A stretch of DNA of 64,000 bases, taken from the NCBI GenBank assembly GCA_905209085.1, contig CAJLRM010000002.1, positions 186,001 through 250,000 of the forward strand, written 5' to 3'. Both the position numbers and the translations under genes were made by a program. Positions 43,139-51,153 of the stretch are shown here, piece by piece. Under the pieces are notes generated by a model, which had not been told where the DNA came from, did not search any database, and was given only the letters and a program-made list of their open reading frames with translations. Position 1 is the stretch's first letter. Each line of letters starts with the position of its first letter. The DNA comes from an uncultured Eubacteriales bacterium. GTDB taxonomy: Bacteria; Bacillota; Clostridia; Christensenellales; Borkfalkiaceae.

Positions 43139-45722
43139 ACATGCTTTATCGTATTACTTGCTTGATAATATAGAAAACGATGAGTTTTTGCAACGGAAAT
43201 ACAAAGAACTCTTAATCGCATATTCGAAGTCGCTTTTTTCTGAATATAGCGAAAAATATACTGATGAGTATAGAAAGTTGCTTCGCTATGCGGATATGCT
43301 ATCGTTATCCGAAAAAGAGAAACACCAAAACATTGCCCAGCAAATAGTTATATTGCTTGGCAGTTTATTTCCGAATGAAGAAGAGATTGGTTTTTTTAAG
43401 CAAAACATATATACAAATGTTTCTAACTTTGCTTCTGCAAATATGTTGTGTAATCAAGAGGAACAATTTGATGGTTCAGATATATTAAGAGATGTTGAAG
43501 TCGAAGCCCATAAGATAGTCAATAGTATTCCGGATACGGACAAGCAATATTTTGATACACAGCTTAAGGCATTAAATGGTATTGAAAGCAATCAATTTTA
43601 TAGTTTTTCGGCACCCACGTCAATGGGGAAAACATTTGTCATTACCAATTTTATTCGCAATCAAATAAAAAATGGCAGTAAGGAAAATTTTGTTATTATA
43701 GTGCCTACGAGAGCCTTGCTTTCAGAGATTGCAAATAAAATGATAAATGAATTTTCGGATATTTTGGGCGTTGGCAAGCATAAGGTTATAACCGCGATTG
43801 CATCGCTACAAAATGACGAAAATTTTATTGCTGTTTTAACACCGGAAAGATTATATTATGCTCTTTTGAAACAGCCGACGGTAAAATATAAATATATATT
43901 TATTGATGAAGCACATAAAATATCCGATAAGGATAAGAGGAGTATAATATATTATAAGCTATTAGATATGTTAAAAGCTCATGAAGATGTTAACATCTAT
44001 TTTTCTTCACCTGTAATTCCTAATCCTGACATTTATCTTGAACTTACTAATTATTATTCTCTTTCAGATAATCAGGCGAATGGACAATCTTTTGAGTTCT
44101 CGCCGGTTGTTCAAAATAAAATTTATATTGATATTGAGAATAGAAGAGTTAGTATTATCAATAATCTTTCCAAAGAAAATGTTGATTGCGGTAGTTTGCC
44201 GGTTGATATTATAGATAAAATGTCAGCTTTGATTTCTATTGGTAGAAATAAACGTAATCTTATATATGTTTCTTCAGCAAATAAAGCGATAAATTTTGCA
44301 ATGCAATTAAGTAAAATATATACTTGTGAAAGCAATGAGGGGCAAGATGAGCTTGAAAGAGTTGCAAAACTTATTGAGCAAAAAATACATAAAGAATATT
44401 ATTTAGCGAATCTAATCAGGAAGCGTGTCGCGTATCATATTGGGGCATTGCCGGCAGAAGTGCGATCTAATATTGAATATTTAATAAGAAAGAAAATAAT
44501 CAGATATTGTTTTTGCACAAGTACACTGTTGGAAGGCGTAAATGTTCCGGTTGACAATTTGTTTATTTTTGATAATAAAAAGGCAAATACAAAGATGTCA
44601 GAAGTGGATGCATTTAATCTTATTGGACGCGCCGGACGCGTCACGCTCAATGAGTACGGAAATGTATTCTTATTTGTAGGTGATAGAGGCGCAAAGAATT
44701 ACTACAACGACGTTTTATTAAAACCATTACCTAATCAAACACTGTTGCCTACAAAGGCGTTAAAATCAAGTAGTAAAAGATACATAGTGGAGACTCTTCT
44801 TAAAGGAAGAACAAATTTATTGGAACTCGGCGAAAAATATGCGGATCGTGGGTTTACTGAAACAACATACGAGTATGCCACTAAATGCTTGAACATGTTG
44901 TTGCATGATATTTGTAATCAAAATGATAGCTATATTGTAAGAGATTTCCGTAAAGATAAAGTTTTATCACCGCAGAACATAATAGATATTAGGAATAAAT
45001 TCGGTGCTATTGTTAGTAAGGATGATGACATCAATCTTTCAGCGAGACAAAAAGAATCATTGTACCAAGCAGTGAGAGAAAAGAATCTTAATTATCCCAA
45101 AACATTTGATTATAGTACTTGCTTAAATTTTTTAATGCAATTAGCATCAATTCTTCGATGGGATATTTATGAAAAGGAAACATTGGGCAAGGGAAATAGT
45201 ATTCGATATTATACTGTTATCTTGACTCAATGGATGCAGAGTCGCGGTTTGCATGAAATAATTCGAGGAGCAATTGAATATTACCAACAAAATGGTGGCA
45301 ATTTAGTTTCCTTTGAGCCTGAATATCATTTAGAGCCGTATAACAATTCTGTCAAGCATAAAAATCAAGTAATCAATGAGGTGATGAAAGATTTGGAACA
45401 TGTTATAAATTATAAACTTTCCATGTATTTTTTACGCTTATCGGAAGCAATAGTTAGGATTCACGGAAAAACTGCTTTGGTAAATGATTGGTATGAATAC
45501 GTCGAATATGGTACTTGTAATAACGCTATTATACTTTTGCAAAAGTATGGTTTTTTACGCGAAGAAGCGCTTTTATTATTGAAACCGAATTGTGCTAATT
45601 ATATAAATATAGAAAATCAATCAATTCAAATAAGCAAAGGGATATTACGTATAGTGCCAAATGATTTGTATGAGAGTTTGAAAACAGTTATGATAAATTA
45701 TCCCGAAATATTCGTTGATTAA
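43131..45722 (+). CDS. hamB: Hachiman defence helicase HamB
   Basis: An 863-residue superfamily 2 helicase. Walker A-like motif I is APTSMGKT at residues 161-168, motif Ia VPTRALLSEI, motif II DEAH at about 259-262, motif IV region NLIYVSSANKAI, and motif VI GRAGRV. The N- and C-terminal extensions of about 150 and 300 residues fit HamB. It overlaps hamA by 8 bases and is followed 12 bases later by a sigma-region-4 gene. All helicase motifs look intact. Confidence 0.88.
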   Translation: MDKHALSYYLLDNIENDEFLQRKYKELLIAYSKSLFSEYSEKYTDEYRKLLRYADMLSLSEKEKHQNIAQQIVILLGSLFPNEEEIGFFKQNIYTNVSNFASANMLCNQEEQFDGSDILRDVEVEAHKIVNSIPDTDKQYFDTQLKALNGIESNQFYSFSAPTSMGKTFVITNFIRNQIKNGSKENFVIIVPTRALLSEIANKMINEFSDILGVGKHKVITAIASLQNDENFIAVLTPERLYYALLKQPTVKYKYIFIDEAHKISDKDKRSIIYYKLLDMLKAHEDVNIYFSSPVIPNPDIYLELTNYYSLSDNQANGQSFEFSPVVQNKIYIDIENRRVSIINNLSKENVDCGSLPVDIIDKMSALISIGRNKRNLIYVSSANKAINFAMQLSKIYTCESNEGQDELERVAKLIEQKIHKEYYLANLIRKRVAYHIGALPAEVRSNIEYLIRKKIIRYCFCTSTLLEGVNVPVDNLFIFDNKKANTKMSEVDAFNLIGRAGRVTLNEYGNVFLFVGDRGAKNYYNDVLLKPLPNQTLLPTKALKSSSKRYIVETLLKGRTNLLELGEKYADRGFTETTYEYATKCLNMLLHDICNQNDSYIVRDFRKDKVLSPQNIIDIRNKFGAIVSKDDDINLSARQKESLYQAVREKNLNYPKTFDYSTCLNFLMQLASILRWDIYEKETLGKGNSIRYYTVILTQWMQSRGLHEIIRGAIEYYQQNGGNLVSFEPEYHLEPYNNSVKHKNQVINEVMKDLEHVINYKLSMYFLRLSEAIVRIHGKTALVNDWYEYVEYGTCNNAIILLQKYGFLREEALLLLKPNCANYINIENQSIQISKGILRIVPNDLYESLKTVMINYPEIFVD

Positions 45723-45734
45723 GTGAGGAATATT

Positions 45735-46862
45735 ATGCCCGAAACACGCGCGTACAAATTGAATGAATTGAAACAGCCTGCGGCGACCGAAGGTGTGTTT
45801 TTGTATTACTTCTATGATAGAGGCAAACTTTCATCGTGCGAAGTTACTGAGTATCAGTTTGACCGTCTTGTTGAATTGGATACAGAGATGTATAATTCAG
45901 ACCGTGTCGAGAAAGCGCATAAGGCTACATGCGTTAAGGCGGACGGGAAGTCTTACTACAAAAAGATAGACATGGAGAACGACGACGGTACGTTGCTTGA
46001 CGAGAAACAGCGTGGGATGCTTGAAGATATTACCGAGCAAGCGACAGCGGATAAAAGATTGTCGGTACTATCGAAAGAAGATAGAGAGATTTACGAATTA
46101 TATTATTTGGAAGAATATACGCAAGTCGAAATAGCGGAAGAAATCGGAAAGACGCAGAGCTATGTAGCAAAGCATCTTGCGAAAATTGAAGATGCGTTGA
46201 GCGGCTCATCCGAGAGTGATGAGGCGAAAGCCAATGCACAGTGGGAAAAGTTTTTGGATAAGTTCCGCACGGATGATGACGAAGATATTCTTTGGGATAT
46301 GTTCCGTGTAATCATGCCCGTGGATGACCAAGCGGAAATGGTAAGTTGGTTTTATAGTTATCGCGAGTATTACAAATTCGGCTTGTCGTACTTGGTTATA
46401 CGTCCGTTCTCGAAATACAGAGACGATACGATTGCGGAATTGGAATTCGGCAATAGGCTGAACGAGTTACCGCACCGTAGCCGAGAGGTTTATTACGACA
46501 TATTCGATGGGCAAATAGATGAATTGCGTTGGCTGTATCTTGCGTTGTGTGAGGAAGTGGAATACCGCAAAAAGACATTGAAAGAAAAGCCAAAGCAGAC
46601 AAATTTTGAAAAGATATTCGAAGAAGCGGAAAAGGCTTGCAGTCGGTTGGATATGACGGCAGAAGAATTTATACATAAGAGATTCTTACCGCAACAATAC
46701 GCACGGTTGGAAAAGAGATATGCTGACTTCCGCAGGAAATATAAGAATGTAGTCGTAATAGAAGAAGACGATCCACGACCTATAAGAGAGCAGATAATAG
46801 ATATATTCGGTGAAGGTCCTGTGCCGCATTTTAGTAATCCCGAATTCAGAAAGAAAAAATAA
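45735..46862 (+). CDS. Sigma-70 region 4-like protein
   Basis: A 375-residue protein. Residues about 105-150 (LSKEDREIYELYYLEEYTQVEIA, GKTQSYVAKHLAKIEDAL) form a sigma region 4 HTH as in ECF-type factors, but no region 2 was recognised. The C-terminal 200 residues are helical, rich in aromatic and charged residues, and unassigned. Start ATG at 45735 follows GTGAGG. Such proteins are common cargo in clostridial mobile elements and may control transcription of the element. Confidence 0.65.
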   Translation: MPETRAYKLNELKQPAATEGVFLYYFYDRGKLSSCEVTEYQFDRLVELDTEMYNSDRVEKAHKATCVKADGKSYYKKIDMENDDGTLLDEKQRGMLEDITEQATADKRLSVLSKEDREIYELYYLEEYTQVEIAEEIGKTQSYVAKHLAKIEDALSGSSESDEAKANAQWEKFLDKFRTDDDEDILWDMFRVIMPVDDQAEMVSWFYSYREYYKFGLSYLVIRPFSKYRDDTIAELEFGNRLNELPHRSREVYYDIFDGQIDELRWLYLALCEEVEYRKKTLKEKPKQTNFEKIFEEAEKACSRLDMTAEEFIHKRFLPQQYARLEKRYADFRRKYKNVVVIEEDDPRPIREQIIDIFGEGPVPHFSNPEFRKKK

Positions 46863-46870
46863 TTTCAAAA

Positions 46871-46922
46871 ATTTTTTGAAAAACGGAATATTTCAGGCGT
46901 TTTATTCGCTTGATATATGGAG
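46871..46922 (+). repeat. Direct repeat copy A flanking the KilA-N/TIR-like cassette
   Basis: A 52-base sequence that recurs at 48815. The two copies agree best at the 3' end, where GGCGTT-TATTCGCTTGATATAT is shared with one change. It starts nine bases after the stop of the sigma-like gene and covers the promoter region of the KilA-N gene. Confidence 0.65.
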
Positions 46923-46949
46923 CTCAAAATAAACCACAAAGGAGACAAT

Positions 46950-47774
46950 ATGGCAAATACAGAATTTAGCGTAAACGGAATAGATGTTCGCTACAAAATA
47001 ATTAACAAGGATGACTATATATCATTAACCGATTTGGCAAGATATGTAAATCCTGACGAGCCGAAAATCCCCATACAGACTTGGATGAGAAATAAAGACG
47101 TCGTATCCTATCTTGGGTTGTGGGAACAGCTAAACAATCCGCATTTCAAAGGTCACGAATTTACGACCTTTGAAAATAAATCCGGCGCGAATAGTTTTTA
47201 TTTGTCTCCCGAGAAATGGGTAAAAGAAACAAATGCGATAGGCATTATAGTAAAGCGCGGTAACGGCGGCGGCACGTATGCACACAGAGATATTGCGTTC
47301 GAGTTTGCGAGTTGGCTCAGTCCCGAATTCAAACTGTATTTGGTGACGGAGTTTCAACGGCTTAAATCGCAAGAGCAAAAAGCATTGGAATGGTCGGCGA
47401 AGCGTGAGCTTGCAAAGGTTAATTACCGCATACATACCGATGCTATAAAGGAAAACATTGTTCCTACGCTTACAGAAGAACAGTTGAAGTATGTATATGC
47501 CGACGAAGCGGACTTATTGAATGTTGCGTTGTTCGGCAAAACTGCGGCGCAGTGGCGTAGAGAAAATCCCACGCTTAAAGGAAATATTCGTGATTACGCG
47601 ACGATAGAACAACTACTTGTGATTGCTAATATGGAAAGCTATAACGCAATTCTTATAGAGCAAAACGTATCGCAAAGCGATAGGTTGAAACAACTTAATG
47701 CTATGGCTATTTCTCAACTGCGCGTGTTGCAGCAAAGCAATTCGAGATTGCTTTCGGAAGGAAGAAAAGACTAA
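46950..47774 (+). CDS. KilA-N domain protein
   Basis: A 274-residue protein of the KilA-N/phage anti-repressor group: VRYKIINKDDYISLTDLARY begins the domain, FYLSPEKWVKETNAIGI follows, and GGGTYAHRDIAFEFASWLS is the signature. The C-terminus is helical (QLKYVYADEADLLNVALFGKT). The ATG at 46950 was chosen for AAAGGAG 6 bases upstream; an in-frame ATG at 46917 lies inside the flanking repeat. It is 33 bases before the TIR-like gene, and the two share one transcript. Confidence 0.85.
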   Translation: MANTEFSVNGIDVRYKIINKDDYISLTDLARYVNPDEPKIPIQTWMRNKDVVSYLGLWEQLNNPHFKGHEFTTFENKSGANSFYLSPEKWVKETNAIGIIVKRGNGGGTYAHRDIAFEFASWLSPEFKLYLVTEFQRLKSQEQKALEWSAKRELAKVNYRIHTDAIKENIVPTLTEEQLKYVYADEADLLNVALFGKTAAQWRRENPTLKGNIRDYATIEQLLVIANMESYNAILIEQNVSQSDRLKQLNAMAISQLRVLQQSNSRLLSEGRKD

Positions 47775-47807
47775 AATTAAATTCTAATATAATGAGGGAG
47801 TAATTTA

Positions 47808-48794
47808 ATGGATACTACAGACAAATGCCCGATATGTGGTAAATCTCATAAGATTATTCAAAGTGATGGATACTATACAATTTTTTGTTGTTCAGAAAAC
47901 AGATGTTATTGTTTATATGATTGGTTATTTGATGGTATTGACGACTTAACTACGGAGCGTTGGAAAAATGCGATATACAATTATGTAGAAAGATATCCTT
48001 TTAATAATAAGGCAGGCAGGAATTTCTACTGGAAATTTTTTTATGAAGAAACTGACGAAACGCCGCCAGATGATTGCTTTGTGAACTTATATCATTTAAT
48101 GCGGCAATATCCCTATCAAGTTATCGATAGAATTGATAACATTATGTTAAATTTGGCGCGTAAATATCCTTTATTATCCGATATGTTTAACATTGTGGAG
48201 CTGGCTGATAAGGATTATAGATTGTTATATTGCGAAAGCAAAAATAAATTACTCGAAGTGGCGAGTATTTTTTCCGCTTTGGGTAACAGTCATTATATTG
48301 AAATTGCTAAAACAGATAAATCTAATGTTAATAACAATCGATATAGAATTTCAGTAAATGGATGGAAACATATTGCAGAACTTACTCGGAGCCAAGAAGG
48401 GGTAAAGCAAGGCTTTATTGCTATGTCTTTTGATGATAATGTAAAATATATAGGAGATATTTTTCAGCAAGCTATTAGACAAGCAGGGTTTGAACCGAGA
48501 ATCATAAAAGATAAAGAACATAATAATTACATAATGCCAGAAATTTTTCATGAGATTAAGGCTAGTAAGTTTGTAGTGGTAGATATAACTAAGCCCAACT
48601 ATGGAGCATATTATGAAGCCGGATATGCTCAAGCACTAAATAAAGAGGTTATAGTTTGTTGCAAAAAGGAAGTATTTGATAATGCACAGACAAAGCCGCA
48701 TTTTGATATAGCACAAAAATCAATGATTATATGGGAAGATGAAAAGGATTTACTATTTAGATTGGAAAGACGAATTAGAGCTACAGTTAAATGA
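47808..48794 (+). CDS. Zinc-finger protein with C-terminal TIR-like domain (candidate defence effector)
   Basis: A 328-residue protein. It starts with a Cys cluster (CPICGKSHKI, FCC, CYC). Residues about 190-328 match the TIR-like/deoxyribosyltransferase-like superfamily: GFIAMSFDDNVKYIGDIF, FEPRIIKDKEH, IKASKFVVVDITKPNYGAYYEAGYAQAL. The Glu in YYEAGYA is the expected catalytic residue. The domain is related to the C-terminus of the 40678 gene, but the N-terminal part is different. The upstream KilA-N gene and the two flanking repeats suggest a movable cassette. Confidence 0.7.
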   Translation: MDTTDKCPICGKSHKIIQSDGYYTIFCCSENRCYCLYDWLFDGIDDLTTERWKNAIYNYVERYPFNNKAGRNFYWKFFYEETDETPPDDCFVNLYHLMRQYPYQVIDRIDNIMLNLARKYPLLSDMFNIVELADKDYRLLYCESKNKLLEVASIFSALGNSHYIEIAKTDKSNVNNNRYRISVNGWKHIAELTRSQEGVKQGFIAMSFDDNVKYIGDIFQQAIRQAGFEPRIIKDKEHNNYIMPEIFHEIKASKFVVVDITKPNYGAYYEAGYAQALNKEVIVCCKKEVFDNAQTKPHFDIAQKSMIIWEDEKDLLFRLERRIRATVK

Positions 48795-48814
48795 TTTAAC
48801 TAAAGTAGTAAAAA

Positions 48815-48866
48815 ATTTTTGCAAAAATGGAATAATTGGGGCGTTCTATTCGCTTGATATATAGAG
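48815..48866 (+). repeat. Direct repeat copy B flanking the KilA-N/TIR-like cassette
   Basis: Matches copy A (46871-46922) over the same 52-base length, with the 3' block TATTCGCTTGATATAT unchanged. It begins 20 bases after the TIR-like stop. Confidence 0.65.
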
Positions 48867-48951
48867 ATGGATAATTCCGTGTATTTGCGCGGAATTAGAC
48901 TTCTTAAGCATGGCGAATCTGCCATAATTAAAATTCAATAACATCGACAGG

Positions 48952-48978
48952 CTCACGGTCATAACGCCGTGAGTTTTT
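48952..48978 (+). terminator. Terminator before the mobilization region
   Basis: CTCACGG pairs with CCGTGAG around TCATAACG and is followed by TTTTTCG. Confidence 0.8.
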
Positions 48979-49039
48979 CGTTGCAATAAAATGAGGTTTT
49001 ATAGCATTGGATACAAGTTAATAACGAGAAAATGTAAGA

Positions 49040-49170
49040 CGAATATTTTGGGGAAACGTACCAAAGTGGTGGTAGTTTTGTAGCAGGATAAGAAAAATGC
49101 AAATTTTGTGGCTATTTGCATTTTGCGTTCCGAAGCGGGAAACCCGCCTTCGAACATTCGTTCACAAGAG
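49040..49170. other. Candidate origin of transfer (oriT)
   Basis: Just upstream of the relaxase gene lie three inverted repeats: TACCA/TGGTA near 49060, AAATGCAAA/TTTGCATTT (49095-49122), and GAAGCGGG/CCCGCCTTC with an AAA loop (49132-49151). Clustered repeats directly before a relaxase gene are typical of oriT. The nick site was not identified. Confidence 0.45.
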
Positions 49171-49196
49171 AAAGAACAAAGTAGGAGGAAACAAAA

Positions 49197-50492
49197 ATAA
49201 GCAATCAACCTATAATTTTCAATATTACATACACGCCGTGGAAAGTTAAGAGTAACGCAACGGCGGAAGAGAGAGCAAAGTTTGAGCGTGAACGTCCGTA
49301 TTACGAGATGTCAGATAGCGGAAACAATATCTACAAGTATATGACTTCGGACAGAAAGTTGAATGGCGAAAATTCTAAAACCGAAACGCGTTCGCTCATT
49401 AACTATTTCGAGAAGTCCACAGGAGTGTTTAACGGCGACGGAGTTATAACGCAAGAGCAGTTAGCAGACATAAAGAAACGCGCTCATGCACTCAAGAATA
49501 TTTGGCACGGCTTTATATCTTTGAATAAGGAAATGTCGTACAAGATAGATTCTCCCGAAAAGTGTATGCGGCTAATTAAGCGCACGTTCGGAGAATTCTT
49601 TAAGGATATGGGATTAGATCCGAACAATGTAGACCTAATATGTGCTTTGCACAAGGACAAGCCGCACCATCTACATATACACTTTTGGTTTGCCGAGAGA
49701 GAGCCAAAGTGTAAGTACAGAAAGAGGCAAACGGAGTATAGGCATAAAGGCAAGATAGAAAAGTCCGTATTGGACAGAATGCACGTTCGGCTCAATATGG
49801 ATATTTCGGAATCGCATCCGAGACTGTATATTTCAAGAGACGAAGCATTGAGAGAGCTGAAAAAGATTTCCGCACTAAAAGACATTATAACCAAAGACGA
49901 TGTAAAGGAAGCGGTACTCGAATTGGCAAAGATAATTCCGAAAGGTTGCAGTTTTCATTACGGGAGCAAAGATATGATACTGTATCGAGAGCAAATAGAT
50001 AGGGTTGTCAACAAACTATTGATGTACGATAAAACCGCGCGTAAAGCCGATCTCCGTTTTTACATTGAGCTTCAAACACTACGTTACAAAGTAAACGGTA
50101 TTATTAACGGCAACAGCGAGGATACGAATCACTATAAAATTGATACGAAGAACATAACGCTTATAGACGAAATAGAAAACGATTATAGGCGCAGACAGGG
50201 CAATATCCTATTGGGGACGGTAAAGTACATAAAGTCCGAAACATTCGAAACCAAAATAAGACACAAGGTAAACGACAAAGGACTTAAACGCAGGCTTGCA
50301 ATCTCGCACAGAAAAGTAAGCAAATTGTTTGACGGTTTACTTGCGTCGCTTGGCGGGGAAAGTGAACTGTTAGAGCGCGACTTTACTAACCGTTTGCAAG
50401 AGATAGAAAAGGAAATAGAACAAGAAAGGGAGGCGCAAGGAAATGTAGAGGAACATCCGAAAGTCAATTCTAAGTGGACTTGGGGTAAATAA
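49197..50492 (+). CDS. MOBP-like relaxase with apparent ATA start codon
   Basis: About 431 residues. The three-His motif is in KPHHLHIHFWFAE, as in MOBP relaxases that nick oriT and carry the strand to a recipient. The usual family beginning (NQPIIFNITYTPWKVKS) is encoded upstream of the first ATG (49308), and the frame is open back to an ATA at 49197 that lies 8 bases after AGGAGG (49183-49188). So translation may start at ATA, or an ATG was mutated and expression is poor or starts at 49308. The C-terminus is a Glu-rich helix. Confidence 0.7.
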   Translation: MSNQPIIFNITYTPWKVKSNATAEERAKFERERPYYEMSDSGNNIYKYMTSDRKLNGENSKTETRSLINYFEKSTGVFNGDGVITQEQLADIKKRAHALKNIWHGFISLNKEMSYKIDSPEKCMRLIKRTFGEFFKDMGLDPNNVDLICALHKDKPHHLHIHFWFAEREPKCKYRKRQTEYRHKGKIEKSVLDRMHVRLNMDISESHPRLYISRDEALRELKKISALKDIITKDDVKEAVLELAKIIPKGCSFHYGSKDMILYREQIDRVVNKLLMYDKTARKADLRFYIELQTLRYKVNGIINGNSEDTNHYKIDTKNITLIDEIENDYRRRQGNILLGTVKYIKSETFETKIRHKVNDKGLKRRLAISHRKVSKLFDGLLASLGGESELLERDFTNRLQEIEKEIEQEREAQGNVEEHPKVNSKWTWGK

Positions 50493-50536
50493 AAGGTAGA
50501 AAACGAGCTAAAGTCGTATTAACATTTGCAAAACGC

Positions 50537-50565
50537 TTGACTCACGACTGGTGGTTTGCTATAAT
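50537..50565 (+). promoter_or_regulatory. Consensus promoter
   Basis: TTGACT (50537-50542), 17-base spacer, TATAAT (50560-50565), before the small gene at 50612 and probably the recombinase. Confidence 0.8.
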
Positions 50566-50611
50566 GACTATGCGGCGTATAAATACGACGCATATATTTA
50601 CGGAGGTTATT

Positions 50612-50890
50612 ATGGAAAAGAAAGACAGAGCGATTAAAGACAAGCGTTATGAAGAACGTCATAAGGAAGAACGAAAAGCCAAATGTATGGTTTGGGGAAC
50701 GAGCATACCGAGAGAGAAAGCCGAGAAAATAAATGAATTTTTGAAAAGATACGGCTATACAAAGGTAGAGCTTATACAGGCAGGCTATGAAGAATTATTA
50801 GCCCGACACGACACCGACTTTGCAAAGCTCAAGGACGGGTATGACGATTTTTTCGGTTTTGAGGAAATCGATAAAAAGAAAACCGAATAA
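50612..50890 (+). CDS. Small charged protein of the mobilization region
   Basis: A 92-residue protein, highly charged at both ends, with a ribbon-helix-helix-like middle: TSIPREKAEKINEFLKRYGYTKVELIQAGYE. It has no Cys and no signal peptide. CGGAGG lies 6 bases before the ATG at 50612. Position between the relaxase and recombinase suggests an accessory DNA-binding factor, but no family was recognised. Confidence 0.65.
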   Translation: MEKKDRAIKDKRYEERHKEERKAKCMVWGTSIPREKAEKINEFLKRYGYTKVELIQAGYEELLARHDTDFAKLKDGYDDFFGFEEIDKKKTE

Positions 50891-50924
50891 CTATTAAATC
50901 TATTCGCATAAGGAGGAAAACGCG

Positions 50925-50969
50925 ATGGAAAGAGAACATAGTATTCAAAGCTATAAGGACGCGGAGTAA
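50925..50969 (+). CDS. Very short open frame with good ribosome site
   Basis: ATG at 50925 preceded by AAGGAGG; 14 codons (MEREHSIQSYKDAE). It could be a leader peptide, or the start of a gene broken by the stop at 50967. Support is limited to the ribosome site. Confidence 0.3.
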   Translation: MEREHSIQSYKDAE

Positions 50970-50997
50970 TTCCGAGTTATCGTCCGAATAAGGATAC

Positions 50998-51153
50998 TTG
51001 AATAAAAAGCTAACTATTGATTGTCAGAATAAAGAAAAAGCTAACTTTAATGCGTTCATTGATACGATGGCGCAACTTATAAAAAAATACGGCGACAAAG
51101 TATTAAGTGCCGCTTCAACCGATACGGAGAAGAAAAATGAATCGAGAAGGTAA
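50998..51153 (+). CDS. Possible small gene overlapping the recombinase start
   Basis: A 51-codon frame from TTG at 50998, with AAGGA just upstream, ending inside the recombinase gene (overlap 51137-51153). The sequence (NFNAFIDTMAQLIKKYG) is helical. Short genes overlapping recombinase starts occur in clostridial mobile elements. Together with the 14-codon frame it might be a degraded longer gene. Confidence 0.35.
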   Translation: MNKKLTIDCQNKEKANFNAFIDTMAQLIKKYGDKVLSAASTDTEKKNESRR

